From NCBI GenBank assembly GCA_036852015.1, contig JAANDG010000361.1, positions 82,104 to 146,103 of the forward strand: a stretch of 64,000 nt of DNA, in the 5' to 3' direction. Positions 30,401 to 43,200 of this stretch are shown here, piece after piece. Made by a program: the position numbers and the translations under genes. Below the pieces are notes generated by a model, which saw only the letters and a list, made by a program, of their open reading frames with translations, did not search any database and was not told the origin of the DNA. Source of the stretch: Pelodera strongyloides (Eukaryota > Nematoda > Chromadorea > Rhabditida > Rhabditidae). The stretch's first letter is position 1. Each line of letters begins with the position of its first letter.

Positions 30401-33400
30401 AAATATGATTAATTATATAAAGGAGAAGAGTTTACTTTTTTGTTTGAAGCCGCATGTGAACGCAACGAAAATTAGAATATCTACAGGCTATAAAAGGGGA
30501 GATGGAGCCCCGTCTTGAGCAAGCAAAATTCGATTTTTATTTCATGATTTTTCAAGATACGTTGCAGACGTTTCACATAAGTGTGCTCACTGATGTTCCT
30601 GCATTTTAGACTTTGAAAGTCGCCTCAGGCGGCGATAGCCGTCTGGTGATAATGATAAAAGAAGTGAAGTGCAAACAGGGCATAAACCTCGCCGGTGAGT
30701 CCGGAGGTGGTTGGCGAAATTTTCTCTGTTTGTGATACGTTTCTAATAAATTCCTCATACCACCTCCGGGCTTCCCATACGTTCTATGCTAATTCCGGAG
30801 GTGGTTCAGCCATGAGCCCTCTAAATTTATGCAATATTCTAATTCCGGTGGTGGTTCGCCGGTGAGCTCGTCAGCGGGCTTAGGCTATGAGTACAAAGAA
30901 ATTCCAAGTTCCAAGTAGTGTAAAACCTACCTTAGCTTGCTCGGCGGCAAGTTTTGCCTGTTGTTCCCTCTGCTGTCGGGCACGAAGTTCCTCACGCTAT
31001 AAATACAACAATAGGATATTAGACCAGGGTATAAATTGCGTGCAAGTGGAGGTGGTTTGCTTAGCTTAGTGGTAGACCACTTTAATAAAACAGCATGTTT
31101 CACTCAAATATATAAATGGTTTGTGCGTTTTCACGCACCACCCAGTACCACTGTATTAAACAGGCACGGCGATTTGTTATCAGCGCATCGCACACTAGAG
31201 CACATGGCTTAGTTGACAGTTGACAAACAACCAGAGTTACCAGTTCAAGTCACAAACAACGTACAGCTTTCTCCCGTATCTCCATCTGTTGGTGCGTGTC
31301 CTCCGTCTTTCTTTCCACGATCGATTTCTTCTCTTCACAAGCACGCAACTAAACCAACATCAACACGTTAAAAGGATAGGACCAATCGTCCAATAAACAA
31401 TAAAAACATAAAATTATCCAAACAAGCAACCGAATTCGAGTTTAGTGAACAGCCAAAGTCGTTCGTTCTGAGTTCTGGATCGACAGGACATTTAACTATT
31501 TCAATAGATTTTTGTGGTGTGCTGGACCAAAGGCCAAGGTTGTTTGACTAATTCCTTCTCAAAACAAAAAAAGTTATGTTCACACTCACTGCGACTAATT
31601 TAAAACATATAGTTCAGAGGTAAGGTAAAAAAAGAATAACAGCGAGAAAATTACAAAAAAAAAATAAAAACTTACATCGCGCTGTTTGTGCTCGAGCTGC
31701 TGCTTGAGAGCACGAAGAGTCTCCTTCGATTGTGTGACCGAATTCATTATCTGTTCAGCCGCTCCACCGGAACTCTAAAATAAACGAATATGAGGACCAC
31801 CTATGAATTCGGAGTGAATACGCTAACGGTGACCTTTACTGTACGTTGCATATATTTTTCTCATTTTATGTGTACGTAATAAATTATTATTAACAAAAAA
31901 GTTACAAGTTACTTCTATAAACAAGCCAGCTGTATTACAACAGTAAACACTGCCGTAAACAGAAAAAGAAAACGAATTTTTGAGACTTCAAATTTTAGAT
32001 GAAAAAAGAAAGACACTGGAAATAAATAAAAGCTCGGAAATAGCCGCACATGCAAAATTCATACCTTGTCCGAAATATTTCTCGTCAGCTCCAATTCACG
32101 AGTCGTCAAATTTTCCACTTCTTTTCCAATTTCATCTGTCACATTTTGCTGCCGTTCAAGCTAAATGATTTTACCTAAAGATAAACAAACAGGAATACAG
32201 GAAAACATGAGAGCAGAAAAAAACTATCAACTATCATCAATAAATTATGAAGGAAATTACCTGTTGCCCTAGTTCACAGGTCTTCGCACAAACGTCAGAC
32301 ATCTGCATAGCACCGTCCAGCTAAACAAAACGTACAAACATTGTTATAAAAATAAAAGTGATCGAAGTATGTAGCATCATATGTCAAAACTGTTCGAACC
32401 AACAAACGAATGTAAAGTTCAGTCTCAGTCAGGAGTGCGCGTCACTAGTAGGACAATGATATTAGACTACACTAACATTAGACAAACTCCAACAAACACA
32501 AAATACAAATAGCAACAGCCGGACAAACGAATATGAACTATTAATTATCTAAATTATCTAATGCCTACCTTGTGCTTCGCAATTTCCAGCCATACATCAT
32601 TTTGCATCTGTTCCATTTTGCCTTTAAGACCAGCACAAGAGTTGCGAACTTCCTCAATCTGCATAAGTGATTGCGAAATTTCCTGATCCTGAGATTGTTG
32701 TTCCGATTTGAGTTTTTCCTGGAAAAATAAAAACAATCAGATCGGTAGCACCTAGCACCTGTAAAATAGGCGACTACACATACAAACCAACTTATAAAGT
32801 GCAATATAATATTTCTTTATTCGAAACCCAAACCTCATTTTGAAAATTCTGCACAAAAATACAACTAGACTAGACCAAAAAACAACACGGATGTTCCTGG
32901 TTCCTCCCATTCTGCCAGCAATTTTTCCCTGGTGGAAGGTAGGAGAGATAATTGCCAATAAGTTAAAGTAATAATTAATCACCAGGCTTACCAACTGATC
33001 ACAATGCTCCTCCAGCTTCTGATAGGCATCGGCATGAGAGGCTTCAGCGCTTGCCGAGTCACCTTTCAAACCAGATAAAGTGTTTCGGGCTGCATCGACT
33101 TGTGTCCTAAATAAGACGGGACATAGATTTGTTGAGCGCTAAGGCACCCTGCAATTGAAACAACAAAAGTTCACACAATCAATAATTGTGAAATCAATTA
33201 ACTTACAATAAAAATGACCAACAAAAGGCACACATCGATGTCAAACTATAAACTATAAGGTCAGTAAACAATGCCTTGTAAAACATTCTTGCACAACATC
33301 AAACGCCGTAGAAAGACGAATTACGCAAATAAAACATACGGAACATAATTTTGAGTCTAAACCACAACCCTAGACACCACCTCATAAGGAATTTCACAAT

Positions 33401-36400
33401 TTCATTGGTTTTCTTGAGAAAACTAATACATTAACTAATAACATGATGAAATGAATACCTACTTTAGCAATTGTTCTTCAGTGTTCATTTTCTCGTTTTC
33501 CTCCTTCGTGCCAGTATTATCCGCATTAGCCTGCGGCATCAGATTCGACAAGTTGTCTAACAAGGGGCAAGAAATAATTATAATGATTATCGATGAGCGA
33601 ATATTTCAAATTTCAAAGCGGAAGTGGAAATGGTAGAATTTCAAATGAATACAAATTTACAAATCCGGAAATAGGAAAGAACATATAACATTATTTTATC
33701 GTGAAAAAGTGCTCTGTTTTAGGTAGGTGTTTTTGGCTCTTCTCGCCATCATTACAATGAAGTACTTGGCTAATTATCAGAAAATTTAGCGGCGACAAAA
33801 AGAGACCAATTCGGTTGTGACTGCATCTACAAAAAAGTGAAAAATTCATTATGTTAATACTTAACTATTTTATGAAAATGACCAGTCGGTCTCTTCCGAC
33901 TGCAAGAATCGGCCTTCGGCCGATTGTTACCCTACTACTTAAATTTCCTATGATACATGATTCTTTACTTTTATTTGCTAATTATTTACTACTCAAACTT
34001 GGAGGCTACTCAAACTTGGAGGTTACTATTTGAGCAGTCACACAGGTGTAGAAGTTAAATAAAAACATGTCTGTTCAGTGAATAGAAAGCGAACTATGCG
34101 AATGAAAATGATCTATGAAATATATTTCACTAAGCGAGACCCTTTTCAGATATGTTACGTATTTGTCGTGTTTTGATCTACATTGTTATGTGAGACTGAC
34201 AATAGGCATTTATATATTGGTATGCCACAAAAGGAGTACTACCGTACAGCTTCAAAAAAATTACACTTCCTTCTTTAAATTGTCCACTTGCTCAATTCTC
34301 TTTATGTATACTTCCATAGTTCGCAACACATTTCAAAAGTTTACGTGAACCAGCAGACAAATGGAGCGCCGCAATTTTGGCTCCCCGTTGGATAGAAATA
34401 AATAATTAGCAAATAAAAGTAAAGAATCATAGTATCATAGGAAATTTATATTTAAGTAGTAGGGTAACAAGTAACAATCCGCCGAAGGCCGATTCTTGCA
34501 GTCGGAAGAGACCGACTGGTCATTTTCATAAAATAGTTAAGTATTAACATAATGAATTTTTCACTTTTTTGTAGATGCAGTCACAACCGAATTGGTCTCT
34601 TTTTGTCGCCGCTAAATTTTCTGATAATTAGCCAAGTACTTCATTGTAATGATGGCGAGAAGAGCCAAAAACACCTACCTAAAACAGAGCACTTTTTCAC
34701 GATAAAATAATTTTCCTCTTTTTAGAGATATTTGGAAAATATCAGGCCTAACGCCGAACTAATTGAGTGTTCATTACGGGATATAAATAAGTAACTCACA
34801 CAATTAAATATGCATTACACACTGATTGTGAGGGTCAATTCTGCAACTTATCATTCTTCGTTGGTTAAAACAGTTGGAGAACACTAGGTGTTCAATGTCT
34901 TTAGTTTTATCGAAAGATAATTTCTTTATTTTAATAAAAATTTCACACCTAATTTCATAAAGATAATTTTCCTTTAGAAAGATTATGGTCATTAGGTTAG
35001 GTGTTAGTGGTAGCTTCCAATAAACAAGCCTAATCCTAATGAAACACACTTATTGTTAGTATGAGTGGACGGAATAAATAAACTTTAACTTCTAATTCTT
35101 TGCCTACAATTCGATCGCTGTTCCGCAACTATGCATTTGACTGGAAAAGAATTTAAACCTTGTTCGTCTTCAAAAAAAACTACTAACCTATCCTATGCCC
35201 CTTATACGCTGTGTTCAAAAACTACTAACCTACTAACTTCAAAAAAAAAACTTCAAAAACTACTAACCTATACTATACCCATAACCCTATACGCTGTCTT
35301 CAAAAACTACTAACCTACTAACTTCAAAAAAAAAACTTCAAAAACTCTTCAAAAACTACTAACCTATACTATACCCCTATACGCTGCATAACATGGACTA
35401 TTTATGCGTGAAACCGAAATTTGTCATAAATTGATGACTTCACTAAACTGTTTTACCCTATGGCGCTCAATTTTTTTATGAATTAGGAATTAGGAGAATG
35501 AATTAGGAGTTGCATTTTTCGTGAGCCTCGAGTATCCATTGTTGCAAAAAGCTCGTCGATGCGCGAACTTGTGTTCTATTTATTGTACATTTATTGTACA
35601 ATTACCGTCCCATGGAAATTTAGGCGTCCCATGAGTGGGACAACCGTCCCATGGAAATCTGACCGTCCCATGGTGCCAGAATGGTTGTTACCTCACTCAA
35701 ACATTACTACATATCAACTTTTTTGGCAATGGAAAAAAAGAATAAAGTATTGAGTGGGTTGAGGTTGAGAGGGCTCTGGGACTTTGAAAGGGCCATGGGA
35801 CGGTCAGATTTTCATGGGACGGTTTGGAAGTCTATGGGACGGTTGGGAGGTCCATGTCCATGGGACGGCTAGATTCCCTTGGGACAGTTGTTCCTTTAAT
35901 GGGACGTTGTCACACTCATGGGACGGTTGTCCCATGAGTGGGACGGTTGGCTCCTAATTGGGACGCCTAGATTTCCATGAGACGGTAATTCTAAAATACA
36001 ATATACAATAGAGCCCGAACGAACTATCATTCCATAACTAACAATCCTTCTGCTCTACCAGTTGCGCCATTCAGCTACTGGGTCGTGAAAGCTAACAGGA
36101 ATTATATAGTTAATTAGGGACAGAGTGACTGAAGGTTAAACATTGAATTATGTAGCTTTATTCATGAAGTATTATTTGAGAAATTTCTGGATGAGAAACT
36201 TCAGTACTATGTGAGACACAGTAGTGGGCTCTATCTCCTTTTATAATTCACAAAAGATCAATGATTATGTAGACGGCACTGATAGTATGCCAATCAAAAA
36301 ACCTAAATGTTGAACGCAAAACGCTCGGCTTTCGCCGAAACCGAACGCACGACCTCCCGCTCTGTAGCCAAACGCTTTGCCAATGTACTACAAGGCATGT

Positions 36401-39190
36401 TGTTTTTGTAAGTAAAGGTCACCTCAGGCCTCTGGAGGAGTTAGGCGACCGGTATATAAAAAAAAACAATACTATTTTGCAACTTTAAAGCCTTGGAATT
36501 TCCAACTTCTCATTAATTAACTTTTGCTAGCGTCCTGACAACCCAAATTCCAATGAGTGCTGAATAAAACACTCGATATTGATATAATATTGTTCAGACA
36601 ATCTTCATTTTTTTTTTTTTTTTATCTTTTCCGCATTCAATATTTCCCTATTCACCTACACTTCAGCAAAAGCACACGCATTTGTCAAAAGAAAAAGGGG
36701 GATCCCAGGCTACCAGCTTGAACATGTGAAAAAATAACCAAATATAAAAGAATTTATATTATATAGAAGTTGTTTTCCATGGAAAATGCTTTATTTTATA
36801 ATGTATTGCGCACTGTCCGCGTAAACTATGAGGTATGAACCCATCTGGTATGAGGCAAAAGGGGCGGGGCTTCGGCTGTGCGCACAAAACTGCGAAGGTG
36901 CAATGTTCGAGGCCCCAAAAGTCTAAGAAATCGATATCGGTTAAAGATGCCGTGAGAGAGAAATATTCTCAGCAACACTTCAGTTATCTAATGCAGAAGT
37001 TTGGGCGCAAAATTTTCATTCAGAAGCGCGCTAGGGCCGAAAATGTACCAAAAATTACCAAAATTAGCATAAAAATCAATAAATCGATAATTAGACATCA
37101 ATATTTTAAAATTTTAATGGCTTTGTTAGAATCCCGCCCCCTGATATACTATAATGAAGACCAGTTCAAAAGTGTGCCTTTGATGCCCACGAAAATTGAG
37201 GAAGGAAGGACAGAAAAAAAAAATCCACATAATACGTCAGTCGTTTTTTTAATAACTTCTCTTCAAAATGATTTTTTCTGGCTGAGTTTTTGCGGGGTGT
37301 AGAGGAACATTAGAAGAGTAGATTTGCCAAATTAGAGCCCATTTGGTCTAGTACTTTTTGTGCTATTAATTAATGAGTGCTCCCAGGTCCGGGAAACCCC
37401 CGGAGAAGAACCAAAAAGGGCTAGGCTGCGCCTAGCCCCAATGGAGACTATCATCGTACATCCAAGAAAAAGAATACAAAATATAAAGTTGCCCACAAAC
37501 AATCGGTTAAACTTAAATTAACACCAACCGATTTCCTCCGATGCTCTATTCTCTTCGTTGGTCTTTTCTTGAACCAATTTATGCAGATTGGTGATTCGAA
37601 CCCGAAACTCACGCCGTTTTTCTACGGAGCCGCTGAAAAATAAAAAATGAAAGGGGTCTGGGAATAATCATAAACGACAAAGCTATTTAACTAACCCCAA
37701 ACAAATGAAAGAAAACATGAGGCCATATTCACCACTCAATTCCCCTATTCCCCATGGGGAATTCCCCGTCTTTTTCTCTGCGTGTCTCACTTTAGAATGC
37801 TATTTTCTGTCCCCAGGGAATATTTCCCCGAGGGAATCGGAGTGTTGAATATGGCCTCTGGTAACATAAAATAAACTAGAATTACGTAATATGCTAAATT
37901 CTTTAAAAATGCAGACATGGAACATACCAAACTCTCATGACAGAGAGACGTTTAGCAATCTCGGACATCAGATCAGGAAGTCGGTTTAATTCTAAACAAA
38001 TTTTATAAATGAAATGCTGGATTTTTAATAAGGTAAAGACGAGAACCCAAAATCGAAACATCTTGCACGTTTTATGTCCGTCAGTCCGTCTCCGTCGGCA
38101 TAATCGAAAGGAACCAGTCAATGAGTTTACTCAAATCAAAAATACCTTGGTCGAACTTTATATTAACATTCTTCATAAGGTCGCCAATGGTGTCTTTCAT
38201 TGCAGCTTTCTTCGTCTCGAGAGAATTCAATAATTCCGTCACCTGATCTTGTTCGACGGACACTAAAAGAAACACAAGTTAAAATGAACTTGAATAACAA
38301 CAAGTATAACCACACTCAATGTCAGAGTCAGAATGAGGTCAAACCAGAAAGATATGAAATTCCGAGTCAATAAAATAATTTCCTGTTTCTATGAAGTTCG
38401 CATCTGGTTAAACTTGTGTTTCAGAAAAAGTAGTTTCTCAAAAATGAAGTAAACCGTACATCTATGGGACTCTCCATTTCGGTTTGCTATCTTCTGACAC
38501 AGATCTGTAGTTACCGCTTTGCATTTTCGGATCCTAAAAAGCTGATGAAAAAGCTTGTCTTTTTATGTAATATGTATCAATCAATGGAAAGAGAGGAGAG
38601 AGGAGAGAGGATTGTTCATTTCTGCATGACAACGGCTCAATACAGAAAGCACAATCTCCATGAAACATTCATAATGATCTATATTTATTTCGTCTTGGGT
38701 ATGTTGTGGGAGAGCCGCTACTCAATGCAAAATTACTGTATGAGACATGTTTCGGGGGTCATCCAATTTCTATATTTCTGCTGATACTCATTCAAAGAAA
38801 AATCGTAAACTATTGCCAATTGCCACCAGAACAAAGACCCGCATCAAAAATTTTAAGAGCTGCTTACATTTCCTGCGCCGAATCCACTTTGTTTCCAAGA
38901 TGTTTCTCACGCTTTTCATGATCGGCACGCAATTTACCTCCACTCGGAAGTTCATTATCACCACGACGAGCAACGGCATGCTGAAACTAGTGTAATAAGT
39001 AATAAGTTTGGTTCACTACCTACATAATAAAGTTGAGCCACTAATTCTCAGAATACGCTCTTCTGGAAATTATAATATGCGACTGAGTCCCAGTAACTCA
39101 AACTCAAACCTCTTTCAATATTTTGGAATTTTCAATCCTATTTTTCGACTTGTAGCACTGGATCACAAGCGTTTTCCTCTCCGTAGACAT
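24469..39190 (-). CDS. Coiled-coil protein with acidic and RG-rich tail, 791 residues, 23 exons
   Basis: Minus-strand exons: 39110-39190, 38868-38980, 38460-38533, 38146-38262, 37928-37991, 37529-37632, 33463-33556, 32992-33106, 32569-32718, 32261-32320, 32065-32160, 31676-31774, 31265-31348, 30931-30996, 30112-30308, 29808-29885, 29554-29683, 29339-29404, 28976-29077, 28687-28738, 28136-28332, 24933-25057, 24469-24580. The sum is 2376 nt with all phases consistent. Residues about 90-440 are predicted coiled coil; about 440-600 is a charged E/K/R helix. Then come a Pro/Gln stretch, a basic RRRRRRSSD patch, acidic VDLDDLFGEEP, a Ser-rich SPERSSSSDTDD, and an RGGRGRGRGR tail ending NKKDYLF. This suggests a nuclear or cytoskeletal scaffold, but I do not recognise the family (no INCENP IN-box or NuMA head seen). 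The start ATG follows a TTTTCAG site that could be a trans-splice acceptor; the frame is open upstream to that site, so a further 5' exon is possible. Confidence 0.8.
25058..26815. other. Left part of a 3.1-kb intron of the coiled-coil gene
   Basis: No exon with a consistent phase was found between 25058 and 28135. This part is AT-rich and holds no recognised element, apart from a short TTTAAAGGGAATGTC sequence near 26488 that could be a lone TTAA-type terminus. Confidence 0.4.
26821..27230. mobile_element. TTAA-flanked MITE, family AGGGTCAGGCCCATTT, 410 bp
   Basis: TTAA at 26817-26820 and 27231-27234. Long inverted arms start AGGGTCAGGCCCATTTCAAA and contain CCAACTATTTATCGCAGTTG on both sides. 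Same length (410 bp) as the copy at 42650-43059. piggyBac-like by target site. Lies in a coiled-coil gene intron. Confidence 0.75.
27292..28001. mobile_element. Inverted-repeat element with arms of about 170 bp, termini TTTTATCGTGGAAAAG
   Basis: The left arm starts ATTTTATCGTGGAAAAGAG and runs to about 27466. The right arm (27838-28001) is its inverse and ends CTTTTCCACGATAAAAT. The interior has no gene. The termini resemble those of 33690-34711. Intronic. Confidence 0.65.
28916..28975. repeat. ATA/TAT trinucleotide repeat
   Basis: About 15 AAT units lie immediately 3' of the donor of exon 28976-29077 of the coiled-coil gene. Confidence 0.85.
30409..30646 (+). mobile_element. Helitron-like non-autonomous element
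   Basis: Starts TTATATAAAGGAGAAGAG and ends with hairpin CGCCTCAGGCGGCG, GATAGCCGTCTGG|T. Sister of 62-311. Sits in the intron between exons 30931-30996 and 30112-30308 of the coiled-coil gene. Confidence 0.65.
33690..34711. mobile_element. Inverted-repeat element with arms of about 300 bp containing Helitron-type ends
   Basis: The left arm 33690-33987 and right arm 34398-34711 are nearly perfect inverted copies, starting ATTTTATCGTGAAAAAG. Each arm carries, symmetrically, the palindrome TCGGCCTTCGGCCGA next to CAGTCGG-GAGA-CCGACTGGT, which looks like the 3' end of the Helitron family at 19935-20355. The 400-bp centre encodes nothing recognisable. It lies in the 3.97-kb intron between exons 37529-37632 and 33463-33556. 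Confidence 0.65.
35593..35996. mobile_element. Inverted-repeat element built of CCGTCCCATGG words
   Basis: Outer ends ATTGTACAATTACCGTCCCA and its inverse ending GACGGTAATTCTAAAATACAAT. About 15 copies of GTCCCATG or CATGGGAC lie between, in opposite orientation in the two halves. No coding. Intronic in the coiled-coil gene. Confidence 0.65.
36040..36456. other. Two tRNA-like fragments (antisense) next to a possible Helitron 3' end
   Basis: On the minus strand, AGCTGAATGGCGCAACTGGTAGAGC (as two pieces, TAGCTGAATGGCGC and AACTGGTAGAGC) near 36048-36080 resembles a tRNA D-arm/A-box. Near 36340-36405 a second sequence shows TTGGCAAAGCG and GTGCGTTCGG. At 36420-36455 a GACCGGT end follows a GCC-rich hairpin. 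These look like tRNA-derived remnants inside a mobile element rather than working tRNA genes. Confidence 0.35.
36835..37302 (+). other. Unidentified 155-codon open reading frame in an intron
   Basis: Plus-strand open frame of 155 codons starting ATGAACCCATCTGG, rich in Lys and with a SKKSISVKDAVREKY stretch. It matches no family I recognise. It lies inside a large intron of the coiled-coil gene on the opposite strand, with no visible introns. It may be chance or an old element fragment. Confidence 0.25.
37721..37859. mobile_element. Small palindromic element, family GAGGCCATATTCACCACTC
   Basis: Inverted ends GAGGCCATATTCAC and GAATATGGCCTC enclose CCCCATGGGGAATTCCCCG and CCCCAGGGAATATTTCCCCG. 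A second copy is at 44521-44642. About 140 bp, no coding. Confidence 0.6.
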
Positions 39191-40209
39191 ATTTAGTCCC
39201 CGAGCAGCCCGACAAACGTCCAACACCTGAAAACCACCAACAGTGAAATACAAACCACGACCTTTGACAAAAAAACGGTTCGAAGAATGAAGAACCAAAA
39301 TACACACTGCGAGGTGAAAAAGGATATTGGTGGATCTTTCTGAGCACTTAGGTAATCAAACACAAGGGCCAAGGAAAACAATGACAAAAAGATGCACACA
39401 AACTAATTTCCACAAATAGCTGAATAAAGTATTCATATAAATATTTTGAAAAATTGAGCAAAAAAATTTAGTAACAGGTCAGCACGAAATTAGCATCATA
39501 TTGGCATGCAGCTCACACTGTTGCCAGACATGACTAGACCAAATAAAGAACCATAATAATTAGCTACTTTTATTTGTAGCAGTTGCTAATTTGCTCCTAT
39601 TCAGGTACTATTTGAATATCGTGCATTGCTTTTAGCATACTAAATCAGAGCTATTTCTCGACTATTACTTGAAGGCGGGAATTTTAAATTCTCATGCATA
39701 CGGTACTCAGCTGCACAATAAAGTCGAGAAGCAGTCCATCGACAACCAAAAAGTTCTTATTTGTTCTTACTGCACCGTAATTACAGTTGTTAATTATGCA
39801 CGCTACGTCAAACTTAGGAAGTAAAAATATTTCCTAATGTCTTCGGCACAGAAAAGAAATAAGAACAGGAACAGGCGAGATAGAACGGTTCCTTGAGGGA
39901 AAAACCCAACTCCACCTTCGCCCAGGTAAATGCTGCATGTTGTCAGCATACTTTTTTACATGTGAAAAGATAGATATAGCTTTGCTGCAGCACTTGTGAT
40001 CTCCTTGTGCTAGATGCTGCAGTAATATTGCCATTGGTAATTTTTTCTGGCATTCTTAGCAAATTGTCTTGGCCCATTACTTGTGTTGATTAAAATTACT
40101 GTATTTTCAGTGCATGACAGTGAACTGAACTGAAATATTGTGCTTTTCATTGAGTATAATTTCCACGCAGCAGAAACATCTTTTATCTTCACATTATATT
40201 CTTTTATCC

Positions 40210-43200
40210 TTATATGACTCCAGTCCATGAATAGCACAGAACTTGTTTTGGTCCACAAATCTTGGAGGCTGCAATATCCATCCGAGTTGCGTTGACCGAA
40301 TAGTAGAAGAATTCACTGCCTGAAACATTATTCTACATTATTCGAATACAAAAAAAGCTTATAGAAAGCCAAAGCTATAAGCCAAATACTTAGTGCAATG
40401 TTTTCGCGTTGCCCATCCGTACAGGTCCGGTTCTTCTTATCTATAACCCTTTCCATGGAATTTCTATCAACCATCACTCAAATGTGTCAAAGATTATAGA
40501 ATAAATTTGAGATAATTATCTATCAATGACCAATCGTATAAATCGATAACACCTACTGGGATTCAGTGTCAGAGTACGGCAACTTGTAGAGTAAAGCGGA
40601 ACTGTCGCGCCGCATTCGCCCCTGAATTTTCAAAACTTTTATAATTTATTATTTTCCGAGTTTCTCAACTAAAATTTATAATGGGGTTTCCAAGTATTCT
40701 TAAAATCTACAGTTTTTTGAATAAATTTTAAGATTAAATATTCACTTTTAGTGGTTTACTTATACGGTAAAATACGGTGGATTTGACAGAAAAAAACGCA
40801 AGCTTTTTTGACACGCTTGGAAACCCATAAAGAAAGAGCTTGTATCTACATACTTCATGAAAAAAGGAGTCTTGCAAAAATATTTCCATAACTAACTGTT
40901 TTTGTGTACAATATCCCAGGTTCTTCGCGTTGTAAACTGAAGTTCCAGGCGTTCGTGCCATAAGTTGGGTATACTTGCGATTGCTTGCGTATGTTTGAAC
41001 TAGATTGATAAATGCGTGATTGATATATTTTTGTAAGCATAAACTATTATAGTTTTGACTATTATATAGTCAATTATATAGACTATTAAAGACAATTTGA
41101 CGATGTAGCATCTCGAGGAAAGCTGTGAAGTATACGCTACCAAGGAGCTAACAACGACATGCGAATATGACATGGTTGGATATACATACATAAAAATTAA
41201 AGCAAAATACCGGCCGATTTTTGAAAAGCATCGTGGACAACTGAATCCTTACGTATCTATGCTAATTTGCTCGAATTTAGCTCGATTTTTTATACTAATT
41301 TATGCTCATTTGCATATGCAGCAAAAGAACGCTGGTTGACTATACATATATGTTTCAAAACCCGGCCGGTATTTCGCTTTAAAAGGGCATACTTTCTGTA
41401 CTGAAGAGGTTCATTATCGTTGGACATTCTTGGATGAGTGTTTTCCCCGTTGGTTTCAGGTAATCATCAGTCTCTGGGGGCAAAATCCATGGAAGACTGC
41501 GTACTGGAGCGGTATTCGCTGAAAATTTCTTTGTTCCGTAAAAGTGAAAAAACTACGCGACGTACCTTCTTTCAGTACCATCTCATAAATTCCCGTTTCA
41601 TTACCAGTGCCGGTTTCACAAAAAAATAACGCTCGGGTAAGTTACAGGTGTCTCCTGTTTAGCGTGCTCCCTCGGCATTCTCTCGCTTCAAAGAGACAGT
41701 TGAGAGAGTACGCCAAACAGGAGACGTCTGTAACCTACCCCAGCGTAAATTTTTCTGCGAACGGCCTCATGTATTATGTTATACATGCGTCACGATCTCA
41801 CATACAAACAAAAAATAAAAGAATATTGCCAACTTCTAACTTCCAGCGAAAGTCTCGCTTGGTTGTCTTGTGCGAATTGCGTTATGACCATAAGGTCGGT
41901 GTCAAAGTAGTAGGATTCAGTCTTTGCAGCACACGTTTGATAGAGAGGAATGGTTAGACAGGGGAGTTTATCCGGCTGTAATAAAGGAAAGGCTTTAAAG
42001 CGAAATACGGGCCGGTTTTTGAAGCAGATCGAGTTATTCTTAAGCAGCTTATACAGATGAATATAAATTAGAATCGAGCTAAATTCGAGCAACAATACGT
42101 AAGAATTCAGCTGTCCACGATGCGTTTCAATAACCGGCCGGTATTTCGCTTTAAACACTATGTAAGCTCAGACTTATGTGAAATGTATTCTGCAATTTGC
42201 TGTATGATCGCAGCACTCATGACAGTGAAGCAGCATTGTAACATGCTCGAAGTTCTTGCTCAAAAAAAACTGCTCAAATGTTGTTTCCACACATAATTAC
42301 TATGCACCAGTGCTTGGAGCTTTTAGTTAGCGGCAGCAGTGCACATAAAAACTAGAATTATTAGTATGTAGTAATTTTTACAGTTCACTGATAATAATAT
42401 CTATTATTCTTACTACTACTAGTCGTTCATGTAGTTCATGTAGTTTGTTTTAAAATATGTTAATGTAGCTTGCAAACAAAAAGGGGATACAACAAAACGA
42501 TGAGAAACAAAAATTCCTTACCGAGAAGCAATTTGGATTCGACCTATCGCAAACTGAAATAAATAACTATGTAGATCGCTTGCAAGTTTATGAAATCGTT
42601 CATGGATGCCCTAGTAGTTCAAATCTTGTTTGTTCAGTCTTTACCTTAAAGGGTCAGGCCCATTTCAAATGACCCCTATTTTTGATGAGTCCATCTGATT
42701 CTCCATGTCAAATATAGTAGGATGCAATATTTTTCTAATTTTCAAGTGCAAAATTCACACACTATTCAGCAATTTACCGTGGGCAGTCATACCCAACTAT
42801 CTATCGCAGTTGGCACGCCCATTCACGCTGATTGGCCAATATCGCAATTGCCACGCCCAATAGAGCATATTGCCCAATTAGAGCGAAGGGCCGTGACAAC
42901 TGCGATAAATAGTTGGGTATGACTGACCATGGTAAATTGATGAATACTGAGTGACTTTTGCGCTTGAAAATTAGAAAAATATCGTATCCTACTATATTTG
43001 ACATAAAGAATAAGATGGAGTCATCAAAAATAGGGGTCATTCGAAATGGGCCTGACCCTTTAACGTCCATTTTTGTGGGTTTGACTGTCGAAATATTATT
43101 AAAGGGTATTAAAGGGCCCATTTCACTTAACCCCCATTGTTGATGACTTCATCGGATTCTCCGTTTCAAATATAGTAGACTGAATTTTTTTCCAATTTTC

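Noticed and set aside
37736..37850. CCCCATGGGG and CCCCAGGG palindromes as regulatory sites
   Set aside because: They are parts of a dispersed small element also present at 44521-44642.
24469..39190. Assignment of the coiled-coil gene to INCENP, NuMA/LIN-5 or a kinesin
   Set aside because: No IN-box, head domain or motor domain is visible; the coiled coil alone is not diagnostic.
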